From NCBI GenBank assembly GCA_965662725.1, contig CBFIIT010000030.1, positions 1-21,704 of the forward strand: a stretch of 21,704 nucleotides of DNA, in the 5' to 3' direction. Position 1 is the first letter of the stretch, and every line of letters begins with the position of its first letter. This DNA comes from UBA8337 sp965662725. Its GTDB lineage: Bacteria; Pseudomonadota; Alphaproteobacteria; RS24. The notes under the pieces were generated by a model. That model saw only the letters and a program-made list of their open reading frames with translations. It had not been told where the DNA came from and did no database searches. Shown here one piece after another: positions 1 through 7,674 of this stretch. Position numbers and translations under genes: made by a program.

Positions 1-57
1 TCCAATACGAGCGGCAATATAGTCGGTAAGGATAACAGGCCTCAAAATGAGCAGTAA
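1..57 (+). other. possible 3' end of an upstream gene (unidentified)
   Basis: The first reading frame is open from the window edge to a TAA at 55-57 and would overlap the start of rlmE by about ten bases. The other two forward frames stop by base 27. Eighteen residues are too few to recognise. In many alphaproteobacteria a Ppx/GppA-type phosphatase gene precedes rlmE, so a tail of that gene is possible, but this is inference from gene order only. Confidence 0.2.
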
Positions 58-769
58 AAAATCAAGCGGCAATTCAGACGGTGCACAATTTGGCGACGGT
101 CAACGGCGCGGCGACCGCATGCGCGAGCGCGTAAAAACCGCGCGTGGCCGCAAATTATCGTCAACCCGTTGGCTGGAACGGCAATTAAATGATCCTTATG
201 TTGCGGCCGCCAAGAAAGACGGTTATCGCTCGCGTGCCGCTTATAAAATCCTCGAAATGGATGAGCGCTTCAACTTTTTCAAGCCGGGCGGTTGCGCCAT
301 TGATTTGGGCAGTGCCCCGGGCGGTTGGGCGCAAGTGGCGGCGCAAAAGCTGGACGTCGCCAAGCAAAAGGGCTTTGTCGCGGCAATTGATATTCAAGAT
401 ATGGAACCGATAGCGGGTGTTGCTTTTTTAAAGCTCGACTTTCTAGATGATCGCGCCCCTGCATTGGTGCATGAATTGGCCGGTCGGCGGGCTGATATTG
501 TGATGTCTGATATGGCCGCGCCGGTAACCGGCCATCGCCAAACCGACCATTTGCGCACTATGGCCTTGGCCGAGGCGGCGGCATGGTTTGCCTTTGAGGC
601 GTTAAAACCGGGCGGCGCGTTTTGCGCCAAAGTGTTTCAAGGCGGCACATCGGGCGAGCTGCTGAATGATTTGAAAAAGCGTTTCGGCAATGTCATGCAT
701 ATGAAGCCGAAATCGAGCCGCAAGGAATCAGTCGAGCTTTATGTCATTGCGCGCGACTTTAAGGGCTAG
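47..769 (+). CDS. rlmE: 23S rRNA (uridine-2552 2'-O)-methyltransferase RlmE (RrmJ/FtsJ family)
   Basis: Uses S-adenosylmethionine to methylate the ribose of U2552 in the A-loop of 23S rRNA on the assembling large subunit (family knowledge). The 240-residue protein has a basic, poorly conserved N-terminal tail of about 40 residues. A Rossmann methyltransferase domain follows, with the SAM motif IDLGSAPGGW near residues 85-94. The K-D-K-E catalytic tetrad is visible as K67 (AAYKILE), D155 (MSDMAAP), K195 (CAKVFQGG) and E230 (SVELYV). The ATG at 47 has AGG about seven bases upstream. It is the first gene of a same-strand series, with guaB 114 bases downstream. Length is slightly above the E. coli protein because of the N-terminal tail. 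Confidence 0.96.
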   Translation: MSSKKSSGNSDGAQFGDGQRRGDRMRERVKTARGRKLSSTRWLERQLNDPYVAAAKKDGYRSRAAYKILEMDERFNFFKPGGCAIDLGSAPGGWAQVAAQKLDVAKQKGFVAAIDIQDMEPIAGVAFLKLDFLDDRAPALVHELAGRRADIVMSDMAAPVTGHRQTDHLRTMALAEAAAWFAFEALKPGGAFCAKVFQGGTSGELLNDLKKRFGNVMHMKPKSSRKESVELYVIARDFKG

Positions 770-883
770 TGTCTGCGACAAAAACGGCAGAAACTGGTTA
801 TTTGAAATAAAGCTTTGCCAGTCGCCCCCCAATGGTGATACAGAAAATCGTCAAACGCATCTCCCAGCGAGAGGATTTGACAG
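770..883 (+). promoter_or_regulatory. guaB leader with a perfect 13-bp palindrome
   Basis: This 114-base gap holds the guaB ribosome binding site (GAGGA at 871-875, eight bases before the ATG). It also holds a perfect odd palindrome, TTATTT-g-AAATAA at 798-810. A weak promoter-like pair, TTGCCA at 815-820 with ATACAG at 838-843, has 17-base spacing, but the -10 match is poor. The palindrome could be an operator or chance AT-rich sequence. It has no long GC stem or T-run, so it is not a convincing terminator for rlmE. Confidence 0.25.
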
Positions 884-2347
884 ATGTTCCGCGAAGCCCT
901 GACTTTTGACGACGTGCTGCTTGAGCCGGCAAGCTCTACCATATTGCCGACCGAAGCCGATACGACCACCCGTATAACGAAATCCATCCACCTTGGCATC
1001 CCGCTTTGCTCGGCTGCCATGGACACAGTGACCGAAAGCGAAATGGCGATTGCCATGGCGCAGGCCGGTGGCATTGGCGTGTTGCACCGCAATTTGACGC
1101 CGGAAGAACAAGCCGCAGAAGTAACGAAAGTTAAGAAGTTTGAAAGCGGCATGGTGGTCAATCCACTGACCATTGCACCGGACGCCACACTTTCTGAAGC
1201 CTTGGAATTAATGACCGTCAATAATATCTCCGGCGTGCCGGTGACCGAAAATGGCGGCAAGCTGGTCGGTATTTTAACCAATCGCGATGTGCGCTTTGCT
1301 TCCAATCCGAACCAAAAAGTGTCGGAATTAATGACCCATGAAAATCTGATAACCGTGAAGGAAGCGGTTGACCATGAAGAGGCCAAGCGGCTTTTGCACC
1401 AGCATCGGATTGAGAAATTGCTGGTGGTGGATGATGATTATCATTGTGTCGGGTTGATTACCGTTAAAGATATGGAAAAAGCCCAACTGCACCCCAATGC
1501 CGCGAAAGACGAGCAGGGCCGCTTGCGCGTTGCCGCCGCCACAACGGTTGGCGATGATGGCTTTGCCCGCACTGAGGCGCTGGTTGATGCCGGTGTTGAT
1601 TTGGTTGTGGTCGATACCGCTCATGGCCATTCCGAACGGGTTGGCGAGGCGGTGTCGCGTATTAAGTCGCTATCCAATTCCATTCAAGTGATGGCCGGCA
1701 ATGTGGCGACAAAAGATGGTGCACAATCCCTGATTGATGCGGGAGCAGACGCGATTAAAGTCGGTATCGGCCCCGGGTCGATTTGCACGACCCGCGTCGT
1801 TGCCGGTGTCGGTGTGCCGCAATTAACTGCCATTATCGATGCGGTGGAAGCGGCCAATAAAGCCGATGTGCCGGTGATTGCCGATGGCGGCATTAAGTAT
1901 TCCGGCGATCTCGCCAAGGCGATGGCGGCAGGCGCAAGCTGTGTCATGGTCGGTTCTTTATTGGCCGGCACGGCGGAAAGCCCCGGCGAGACCTTCCTTT
2001 ATCAAGGCCGTAGTTATAAAGCCTATCGCGGCATGGGTTCAGTTGGTGCTATGGCGCGGGGCTCGGCCGACCGCTATTTTCAGCAAGATATTTCAGACAC
2101 GCATAAGCTGGTGCCGGAAGGCATTGAGGGACAAATTCCGTTTAAGGGGCCGGTCGAGCAAGTGGTTCACCAATTGGTTGGCGGCCTGCGCGCGGCCATG
2201 GGTTATACCGGCTCGGCAACCATTGCCGATTTGCATAAGCGGGCCAAATTCGTTCGCATGAGTTCGGCTTCTTTGGTTGAAAGCCATGTGCATGATGTAA
2301 CGATTACTCGTGAGGCGCCGAACTATCCGGGGTCCGGTAAAAACTAG
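884..2347 (+). CDS. guaB: inosine-5'-monophosphate dehydrogenase
   Basis: Oxidises IMP to XMP with NAD+, the committed and rate-limiting step to guanine nucleotides. The 487-residue length is normal for bacterial IMPDH. The N-terminus MFREALTFDDVLLEPA is canonical. Two CBS domains, likely nucleotide-sensing, are inserted at about residues 93-205. The catalytic loop GPGSICTTR carries the nucleophile Cys301, and the flap region has GMGSVGAMARGSADRYFQ. A clear GAGGA ribosome binding site precedes the ATG. The stop codon overlaps the start of the rRNA methyltransferase by one base (TAGTG), so the two are probably translated together. guaA follows two genes later, which places both IMP-to-GMP enzymes in one cluster. 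Confidence 0.98.
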   Translation: MFREALTFDDVLLEPASSTILPTEADTTTRITKSIHLGIPLCSAAMDTVTESEMAIAMAQAGGIGVLHRNLTPEEQAAEVTKVKKFESGMVVNPLTIAPDATLSEALELMTVNNISGVPVTENGGKLVGILTNRDVRFASNPNQKVSELMTHENLITVKEAVDHEEAKRLLHQHRIEKLLVVDDDYHCVGLITVKDMEKAQLHPNAAKDEQGRLRVAAATTVGDDGFARTEALVDAGVDLVVVDTAHGHSERVGEAVSRIKSLSNSIQVMAGNVATKDGAQSLIDAGADAIKVGIGPGSICTTRVVAGVGVPQLTAIIDAVEAANKADVPVIADGGIKYSGDLAKAMAAGASCVMVGSLLAGTAESPGETFLYQGRSYKAYRGMGSVGAMARGSADRYFQQDISDTHKLVPEGIEGQIPFKGPVEQVVHQLVGGLRAAMGYTGSATIADLHKRAKFVRMSSASLVESHVHDVTITREAPNYPGSGKN

Positions 2348-3585
2348 TGCGCCCCGCCGCTCGCCTTCAAACCATTGCCGACTTGCTGCCGCAAGCCTTG
2401 TCAGAGCGCGCGCCTGCTGACCGCATCATGCAGCAATGGGGGCGGCAAAATCGCTATGCCGGTTCAAAGGACCGGCGCGATATTTCAGATCGATTATTTG
2501 CGATTTTGCGTCATTACGGCAATTTGACGGCGCGGCTTGGCAGTGACGATCCGCTTTTGGTGAGTATGCTGGCGACGCATGTGCTGGTCGATATGCCGTT
2601 GGATGACGTCATTCAATTGGCCGATGGCAGCAAATATGCGCCTCAGAAAATTTCCACTGCAGATGAAAAAACCCTGGCGCATGCAGCGGCAACGCCACCC
2701 GCTGAACGGCCGGCGAAACTGTCGGTTCCGGCTTGGTTGATGGATGATATAGAGCAGCAATTGGGCGCTGACACTGATGAAATTATGCAGACCATGTTGA
2801 GCCGTGCGCCCACCGATATACGGGTTAATACGCTGCGCACTGATAGGCTGACCGCGAAAGCCGCTTTGCAAGATGATGATATTGAAACCGTCTTGCATGA
2901 AAAAATTGATGCAGCCTTGCGATTAACCCGTCCGGCGCAACTCATAACCAGCAAGGCTTATCAAAATGGCATGATTGAAATGCAAGATGCCGGCGCGCAA
3001 GCCGTGGCGCAAATATGCGCCGCACAGCCGTTTGAAACAGTGATGGATTTTTGTTGCGGTGCCGGTGGCAAGGCATTGGCCTTGGCGGCGCATATGCAAA
3101 ATAAGGGCCGCTTATTGGCGCATGATGCAATCGAAAACCGGATGCGGCCATTGGCGGAACGGGCTGCGCGCGCGGGCGTTGAAATTATTGAGACCGTGCC
3201 AAAAGCGCAATTGCGTGATTTTGAAGCGCAATGCGATTTGGTGATTGCCGATGTGCCGTGCAGTGGGGCCGGAAGATGGCGTCGTGCGCCGGAGACAAAA
3301 TGGCGACTCACTGTCGATGCATTGGCTGAATTGCATCGCGTGCAGGCGGAAATTTTGCACCAATCGGCGGCTCTGGTCAGGCCGGAGGGGCGATTGGCTT
3401 ATATTACCTGCTCATTATTGGCTTCTGAAAACGACCGGCAGGTGGATGAATTTCTTCAAGAAAATCAATCTTTTGAGCTGATTGAAACAGATGGTCCGGC
3501 GGGGCAGGCGACGCGGCATATGCTGCATCCTGTGAATGCCGATACGGATGGCTTGTTTATCGCCGTGATGCAGCGGCGGGGATGA
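2347..3585 (+). CDS. rsmB: RsmB-like 16S rRNA (cytosine-C5) methyltransferase (NOL1/NOP2/Sun family)
   Basis: SAM-dependent RNA m5C methyltransferase of 412 residues. The N-terminal third (PAARLQ... then RYAGSKDRRDIS) is the alphaproteobacterial RsmB-type helical domain, and the methyltransferase core begins near residue 230. The SAM site is MDFCCGAGGKALALAA. The two functional cysteines are in DVPCSGAGRWRR (Cys305) and YITCSL (Cys355). In this family the second forms the covalent adduct with cytosine and the first helps release product. The GTG start at 2347 shares its G with the guaB stop. It is preferred because the encoded N-terminus MRPAARLQ matches family N-termini. RsmB targets C967 in E. 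coli; the exact target here is inferred from family, and a related RsmF-type role is less likely. Confidence 0.88.
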   Translation: MRPAARLQTIADLLPQALSERAPADRIMQQWGRQNRYAGSKDRRDISDRLFAILRHYGNLTARLGSDDPLLVSMLATHVLVDMPLDDVIQLADGSKYAPQKISTADEKTLAHAAATPPAERPAKLSVPAWLMDDIEQQLGADTDEIMQTMLSRAPTDIRVNTLRTDRLTAKAALQDDDIETVLHEKIDAALRLTRPAQLITSKAYQNGMIEMQDAGAQAVAQICAAQPFETVMDFCCGAGGKALALAAHMQNKGRLLAHDAIENRMRPLAERAARAGVEIIETVPKAQLRDFEAQCDLVIADVPCSGAGRWRRAPETKWRLTVDALAELHRVQAEILHQSAALVRPEGRLAYITCSLLASENDRQVDEFLQENQSFELIETDGPAGQATRHMLHPVNADTDGLFIAVMQRRG

Positions 3586-3630
3586 GGGCGCGGGGCTTGA
3601 TTTTAGGCGGTAAAGTTGCGAGACAGATGC

Positions 3631-4095
3631 ATGATTAAATCTTTCCATACCTGTGTGATTATGTTGTTGGTCGCTTTCGTGATGAGCGGACCTGCGTATG
3701 CTGTTTCCGATAAATATCGCGACCTGTCGGCCCGTTTGACGGTCGATGCCGAGCAAAAATTGCTGCAGGAAAAATCATCTGAAGCGGATGAATTGCTGAA
3801 CCTCGCATTGACGGCGGACCCCGGCAATGCGCGCGCTTTTCTTTTGAAGGGCAAGGCGCAAACCGCGCTCGGCAATGCTGAAGAAGGCTTGCGGCTGGTA
3901 ACCGTTGGATTGGAAATCGAGCCGGGCGACCAAGAGGGCTTGCGCTTGAAAGGCGAGTTCGCTGCCGGTCTTGGAAAAATTGAAGACGCCGAAACCGCAT
4001 TAAGCCGTTTGCGCAGCATTTGCGATGCACCTTGCGCCGAAGCGGAAGATTTGTCGCAAGTGATTGATAAAGCCCGCGACACCCAAAAGGACTGA
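3631..4095 (+). CDS. small secreted TPR protein of unknown function
   Basis: Predicted 154-residue exported protein. The ATG at 3631 gives a typical signal peptide (Lys3, hydrophobic core to about residue 18, then GPAYA) with cleavage after Ala24. A TTG at 3616 in the same frame would add five polar residues and is less likely. The mature part is helical with about two TPR-like repeats, residues 63-96 (NARAFLLKGKAQTALGNAEEGL) and 100-128. A C-terminal C-x3-C pair, Cys131 and Cys135, could form a disulfide in the periplasm. It lies between rsmB and guaA, with its stop two bases before the guaA ATG. Similar TPR proteins occur near guaB in other alphaproteobacteria, but I know no assigned role. 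Confidence 0.8.
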   Translation: MIKSFHTCVIMLLVAFVMSGPAYAVSDKYRDLSARLTVDAEQKLLQEKSSEADELLNLALTADPGNARAFLLKGKAQTALGNAEEGLRLVTVGLEIEPGDQEGLRLKGEFAAGLGKIEDAETALSRLRSICDAPCAEAEDLSQVIDKARDTQKD

Positions 4096-4097
4096 CC

Positions 4098-5636
4098 ATG
4101 GATCGTATTCTGATCGTTGATTTCGGCTCGCAGGTTACGCAGCTGATTGCGCGGCGTGTGCGCGAGAGCGGCGTTTATTGCGAAATTGTGCCGTTTAACA
4201 GTGCTGAAAAAGCATTTGCTGAAATGGCCCCGAAAGCGGTGATTTTATCGGGTGGACCAAACTCTGTGGCCGATATGGATACGCCGCGCGCGCCGGAAAA
4301 TATTCTGTCCTCCGGCCTGCCGATTTTAGGTATTTGCTATGGCCAGCAAACATTATGCGCGCAGCTTGGCGGCTCAGTAGAGCAATCTGATGAGCGTGAA
4401 TTTGGCCGCGCCGTGCTGGATATAAAAGCTGCTTCGCCATTATTTGACGGCATTGCCGCCGATAATGTGCAGGTATGGATGAGCCATGGCGATAGGGTCA
4501 ATAATTTGCCTGATGGATTTAGCGTTATCGGCACATCTGAAAATGCGCCCTATGCGGCCATTGCTGATGAGGCGCGCAAGATTTACGGCGTGCAGTTTCA
4601 TCCGGAAGTGGTGCACACGCCCGATGGTGCGAAAATGTTGCAAAACTTCACCCATAAAATTGCCGGTTGTAGAGGCGATTGGTCAATGGCGGCATTTCGC
4701 GAGAAAGCGATTGCCGATATTCGCGCACAAGTCGGCAAAGGCCGCGTTATTTGTGGGCTTTCAGGTGGCGTTGACAGTTCTGTAGTCGCGGTGTTGCTGC
4801 ATGAAGCGATTGGCGAGCAATTGACTTGCGTTTACGTCGATACCGGCATGATGCGTGCGGGAGAGAGCGAGCAAGTGGTTGGGCTGTTCCGCGACCATTT
4901 CAATATCAAGCTGGTGCATAAAGACGCGTCGGGTTTATTCCTCGGCAAGCTGGACGGTGTCAGCGATCCGGAGCAAAAACGCAAAATCATCGGCGGCACT
5001 TTCATTGACGTATTTGAAGAAGAAGCAAAAGCCGCGGGCGGCGCTGATTTTCTGGCGCAAGGCACGCTTTATCCCGATGTGATTGAGAGCGTTTCCTTTA
5101 CCGGCGGCCCCAGCGTGACGATTAAGAGCCATCATAATGTCGGCGGTTTGCCGGAGCGGATGAATATGCAACTGGTCGAGCCGGTGCGCGAATTGTTTAA
5201 AGATGAAGTGCGCGCGCTGGGCCAAGAGCTTGGTCTGCCGGAGACTTTTGTCGGGCGGCATCCGTTTCCGGGGCCTGGCTTGGCCATTCGTATTCCGGGC
5301 GAAATTACCGAAGAGAAGCTGGAGATTTTGCGCAAAGCTGACACGGTCTATCTGGATGAAATCCGAAATCATGGCCTATATGATGAGATTTGGCAGGCCT
5401 TTGCGGTTTTGCTGCCGGTGCGCACGGTTGGTGTGATGGGCGATAGCCGCACATATGAATATGTCTGTGGCTTGCGCGCGGTCACGTCAACCGATGGCAT
5501 GACGGCGGATTATTATCCGTTCAGTCATGATTTTTTGAGCCGCGTTTCAACCCGCATCATCAATGAAGTGCGCGGCATAAACCGCGTGGTTTACGACATC
5601 ACCTCAAAACCACCCGGCACTATTGAGTGGGAATAA
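4098..5636 (+). CDS. guaA: GMP synthase (glutamine-hydrolysing)
   Basis: Converts XMP, ATP and glutamine to GMP, completing guanine nucleotide synthesis after GuaB. The 512-residue length is typical. The N-terminal class I glutamine amidotransferase domain has the triad Cys80 (GICYGQQ), His168 and Glu170 (QFHPEV). The ATP pyrophosphatase domain starts around residue 205 with the PP-loop SGGVDSS at 222-228. The C-terminal dimerisation domain ends in the invariant KPPGTIEWE. The ATG directly follows the TPR gene stop, with AAAGG about nine bases upstream. Glutaminase and synthetase are fused in one chain, as is usual in bacteria. Confidence 0.98.
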   Translation: MDRILIVDFGSQVTQLIARRVRESGVYCEIVPFNSAEKAFAEMAPKAVILSGGPNSVADMDTPRAPENILSSGLPILGICYGQQTLCAQLGGSVEQSDEREFGRAVLDIKAASPLFDGIAADNVQVWMSHGDRVNNLPDGFSVIGTSENAPYAAIADEARKIYGVQFHPEVVHTPDGAKMLQNFTHKIAGCRGDWSMAAFREKAIADIRAQVGKGRVICGLSGGVDSSVVAVLLHEAIGEQLTCVYVDTGMMRAGESEQVVGLFRDHFNIKLVHKDASGLFLGKLDGVSDPEQKRKIIGGTFIDVFEEEAKAAGGADFLAQGTLYPDVIESVSFTGGPSVTIKSHHNVGGLPERMNMQLVEPVRELFKDEVRALGQELGLPETFVGRHPFPGPGLAIRIPGEITEEKLEILRKADTVYLDEIRNHGLYDEIWQAFAVLLPVRTVGVMGDSRTYEYVCGLRAVTSTDGMTADYYPFSHDFLSRVSTRIINEVRGINRVVYDITSKPPGTIEWE

Positions 5637-5661
5637 GCAGGGATTAGAGAGGCGAGGGCGC

Positions 5662-6012
5662 ATGGCGTTTTTTCTGACCAAGATTTTCATTTCCGCTTTG
5701 GTCATTGCCGTTGTTACCGAAGTCGCCAAACTTTCTGACAAATGGGGCGGACTGATTGCCGCGCTGCCGACCACCACATTTCTAATTTTGCTCTGGATGT
5801 ATTTCGAAGGGGCGGGGGATGAAAAAATTGCCCGCCATGTCGGCTTTACAATGTATTTCGTGCTGCCCACTTTGCCGCTGTTTTTCGCTTTGCCGTTCAT
5901 CATTAACCGCTTCGGTTTTTGGCCGGCCTTTGCCGCCAGCATTGTATTGACCGCCATTCTCGTTTATCTGTTCAATGTGATTTATGAGCGGTATGGCGTA
6001 AGCATTCTTTAG
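5662..6012 (+). CDS. DUF3147 family small integral membrane protein
   Basis: A 116-residue hydrophobic protein with about four membrane segments (roughly residues 4-20, 28-47, 58-80 and 88-108). The pattern VTEVAKLSDKWGGLIAALP, then a conserved polar loop and a second pair of helices ending near FWPAF, resembles DUF3147 (PF11345), whose function is unknown. The ATG at 5662 has GAGAGG at 5647-5652 and GAGGG closer in. A TTG at 5623 in the same frame would overlap guaA and add polar residues before the first helix, so I reject it. The family match is by eye. Confidence 0.75.
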   Translation: MAFFLTKIFISALVIAVVTEVAKLSDKWGGLIAALPTTTFLILLWMYFEGAGDEKIARHVGFTMYFVLPTLPLFFALPFIINRFGFWPAFAASIVLTAILVYLFNVIYERYGVSIL

Positions 6013-6034
6013 CCGCTGTAAGAGGAGGCGCATC

Positions 6035-6478
6035 ATGCAAATGACAGTTTATCTTTCCGGCGAAATCCACACCGATTGGCGCGACCAGATTAAAGAAGGT
6101 TGCGACAAGCAAGGTTTGGAAATCGATTTTACTTCTGCCGTCACCGTACATGAGGCCAGCGATGCGGCCGGTGATTTATTGGGCGAAGAAGACAATCAGT
6201 TTTGGCGCGACCATAAATCGGCCAAGGTTAATGCCATCCGCATTAAAACAATGATTGAACAATGCGATGTCGCCGTGGTGCGCTTTGGTGAGAAATACAA
6301 GCAGTGGAATGCGGCTTTTGATGCCGGTTACTGCGCCGCCTTGGGTACGCCTTACATTACCTTGCATGAGCCGGATATTATTCACCCGTTGAAAGAAGTT
6401 GATGCAGCGGCTATGGCCTGGGCAACAACGCCGGAGCAAGTGGTTGAAATGCTGACCTATGTGGTGAAGCAAAAATAA
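6035..6478 (+). CDS. YtoQ family protein (nucleoside 2-deoxyribosyltransferase-like fold)
   Basis: The 147-residue protein closely resembles Bacillus subtilis YtoQ: an opening VYLSGEIHTDWR, then VVRFGEKYKQWNAAFDAGYCAALGTP at residues 82-106. YtoQ proteins form Pfam Nuc_deoxyri_tr3, related to nucleoside 2-deoxyribosyltransferases. In the classical enzymes a Glu in an E-x-G-x-A motif is the nucleophile. Here the equivalent position appears to be Asp96 (FDAGYCAA), as in B. subtilis YtoQ, so activity is uncertain. The ATG at 6035 has a strong ribosome binding site (AGAGGAGG at 6021-6028, six-base gap). The next gene, ppnP, begins two bases after the stop, suggesting a shared role in nucleoside or base metabolism. 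Confidence 0.85.
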   Translation: MQMTVYLSGEIHTDWRDQIKEGCDKQGLEIDFTSAVTVHEASDAAGDLLGEEDNQFWRDHKSAKVNAIRIKTMIEQCDVAVVRFGEKYKQWNAAFDAGYCAALGTPYITLHEPDIIHPLKEVDAAAMAWATTPEQVVEMLTYVVKQK

Positions 6479-6480
6479 GC

Positions 6481-6795
6481 ATGTCTGATTTTGAGAATGT
6501 AAAAGTGGCCCGCGAGGCCAATGTGTGTTTTGACGGCAAAGTGACCAGCCGGACGATTATTTTGGCCGATGGCACGCGCAAAACATTGGGCGTCATGCTG
6601 CCCGGTGATTATGAGTTCGGCACTGAGGCGGCCGAGGAAATGGATATTTCTTCCGGCGAGCTGGATGTGCTGCTGCCCGGTAGTGAGGACTGGCAACGCA
6701 TTACCGGCCCGCAAATTTTTAATGTGCCGGCCAATGCCGGCTTCAAATTAAAAGTGCATAGCATCACCAATTATTGCTGCAGCTATTTCGACTGA
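6481..6795 (+). CDS. ppnP: pyrimidine/purine nucleoside phosphorylase PpnP (YaiE, DUF1255)
   Basis: A 104-residue single-domain cupin-like protein of normal family length. Recognisable stretches are FDGKVTSRTI, KTLGVMLPGDYEFGT and GPQIFNVPANAGFKLKV, followed by a short Tyr/Cys-rich C-terminus. PpnP of E. coli phosphorolyses a broad range of nucleosides to base plus ribose-1-phosphate. The gene sits two bases behind the YtoQ gene and after guaA, which fits a salvage role. The ATG at 6481 is preceded by the end of the YtoQ gene with no strong ribosome binding site, so translational coupling is likely. Confidence 0.92.
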   Translation: MSDFENVKVAREANVCFDGKVTSRTIILADGTRKTLGVMLPGDYEFGTEAAEEMDISSGELDVLLPGSEDWQRITGPQIFNVPANAGFKLKVHSITNYCCSYFD

Positions 6796-6818
6796 TCCCC
6801 GACACGCATAGGTTTTGG

Positions 6819-6842
6819 CGCGACTTGCCTCGGCTTGTCGCG
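6819..6842 (+). repeat. short inverted repeat upstream of the phosphatase-like gene
   Basis: CGCGAC (6819-6824) is matched by GTCGCG (6837-6842) around a 12-base loop in the 80-base gap after ppnP. No T-run follows, so it is not a clear intrinsic terminator. It could slow transcription, act as an mRNA-processing hairpin between the two operon halves, or be chance. Confidence 0.25.
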
Positions 6843-6875
6843 ATGTCTAAGCTTTCTGAAAAGAAAGGCTGCGCT

Positions 6876-7319
6876 ATGGACTTGTTGAACTTTCATCAAA
6901 TCACGCCGCGCATCGGCACGGCAGGGCATCCACAGCCGGAGGATTTTTCGGCCATTGCGGCGGCCGGTTATCAAGTGGTGATTAATTTGGCCATGCATGA
7001 TGCTGATGGCGCGATTGCTGAAGAGGGCAAATTGGTCAGCGCGGCAGGCATGGCCTATTTTCATTTGCCGGTGCCGTGGGAAGCGCCAACCGCGGACCAC
7101 CTCAAAACCTTTATCGGTATTATGGATGCGTTGAGCGATAAGCAAGTGCTGGTACATTGCCAAGTCAATGCGCGCGTCTCGGCTTTCATGCTGAAATATC
7201 TGACTTTCAAAGGCGTGTCTGAAGCCGACGCGACAACGCCATTGATGGAGAAGTGGAAGCCGCAAATGGACGATACTTGGAAAGCGTTTTTGGCATTGGG
7301 GCAGGGTGATGTCGCATGA
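6876..7319 (+). CDS. protein tyrosine/dual-specificity phosphatase-like protein with a C-x4-R P-loop
   Basis: A 147-residue protein with the small cysteine-phosphatase fold by pattern: N-terminal ITPRIGTAGHPQPEDFSAIAAAGYQVVINLA, then LVHCQVNARVSAFMLKY. The catalytic-loop region has His94-Cys95 and Arg100, but only four residues lie between Cys and Arg instead of the usual five (HCxxGxxR). I recall similar HC-x4-R loops in uncharacterised phosphatase-like families, so this may be a family trait. The start at 6876 has AAAGG at 6864-6868. An upstream ATG at 6843 lacks this and would add an unlikely charged leader. Its stop overlaps the next ATG (ATGA), so it is coupled to the GFA gene. Substrate is unknown and it may not be an active phosphatase. 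Confidence 0.72.
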   Translation: MDLLNFHQITPRIGTAGHPQPEDFSAIAAAGYQVVINLAMHDADGAIAEEGKLVSAAGMAYFHLPVPWEAPTADHLKTFIGIMDALSDKQVLVHCQVNARVSAFMLKYLTFKGVSEADATTPLMEKWKPQMDDTWKAFLALGQGDVA

Positions 7320-7672
7320 GTAACCATCAAGGCGGTTGCCATTGCGGCGCGGTGCGGTTTCAAATCAAAGATGACGACCTGCAATTGGGGATGTATCGTT
7401 GCAATTGTTCGCTGTGCCGCAAAAAAGGCATCATCATGAAGCCGCTGCCACAAAATGATTTCACGCTGCTTCAAGGCGAAGAGAGCCTCAGCTTGTATCA
7501 ATGGAATAAAAAGATTGCGGCGCATTATTTTTGTAAAATCTGTGGTGTCTACACCCATCACCGTCGTCGCAGTAATCCGTCGCAAATCAGTATTAATGTT
7601 GAATGTCTTGACGATATGGTCATGCCGACCGAGGATGTGATCGAATTGGTGAACGGGCTGGAGCACGATTGA
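7316..7672 (+). CDS. GFA/CENP-V domain zinc protein
   Basis: A 118-residue protein of the glutathione-dependent formaldehyde-activating family (PF04828). Seven cysteines occupy the family positions: Cys8 and Cys10 (GGCHCGAVRF), Cys29, Cys31 and Cys34 (RCNCSLC), and Cys73 and Cys76 (YFCKICGVYTHH), enough for two zinc sites. Founding members bind glutathione adducts or formaldehyde, but most homologues have no proven activity, so a detoxification role is inference. The ATG overlaps the phosphatase-like stop by four bases, and the DM13 gene starts just after the stop. Confidence 0.9.
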   Translation: MSNHQGGCHCGAVRFQIKDDDLQLGMYRCNCSLCRKKGIIMKPLPQNDFTLLQGEESLSLYQWNKKIAAHYFCKICGVYTHHRRRSNPSQISINVECLDDMVMPTEDVIELVNGLEHD

Positions 7673-7674
7673 AA

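Noticed and set aside
766..1386. 206-codon open frame on the - strand, opposite rlmE/guaB
   Set aside because: It lies antisense to the well-conserved guaB 5' region, its protein is Ser/Val-rich low-information sequence, and it has no recognisable motif. It is a shadow of guaB codon usage.
3586..3630. Terminator or promoter between rsmB and the TPR gene
   Set aside because: The 45 bases show no stem with a T-run and no -35/-10 pair; the genes are probably co-transcribed.
6774..6875. Longer N-terminus for the phosphatase-like protein, overlapping ppnP
   Set aside because: The extra residues overlap ppnP and lack a ribosome binding site. The ATG at 6876 has AAAGG at good spacing and gives a family-like N-terminus.
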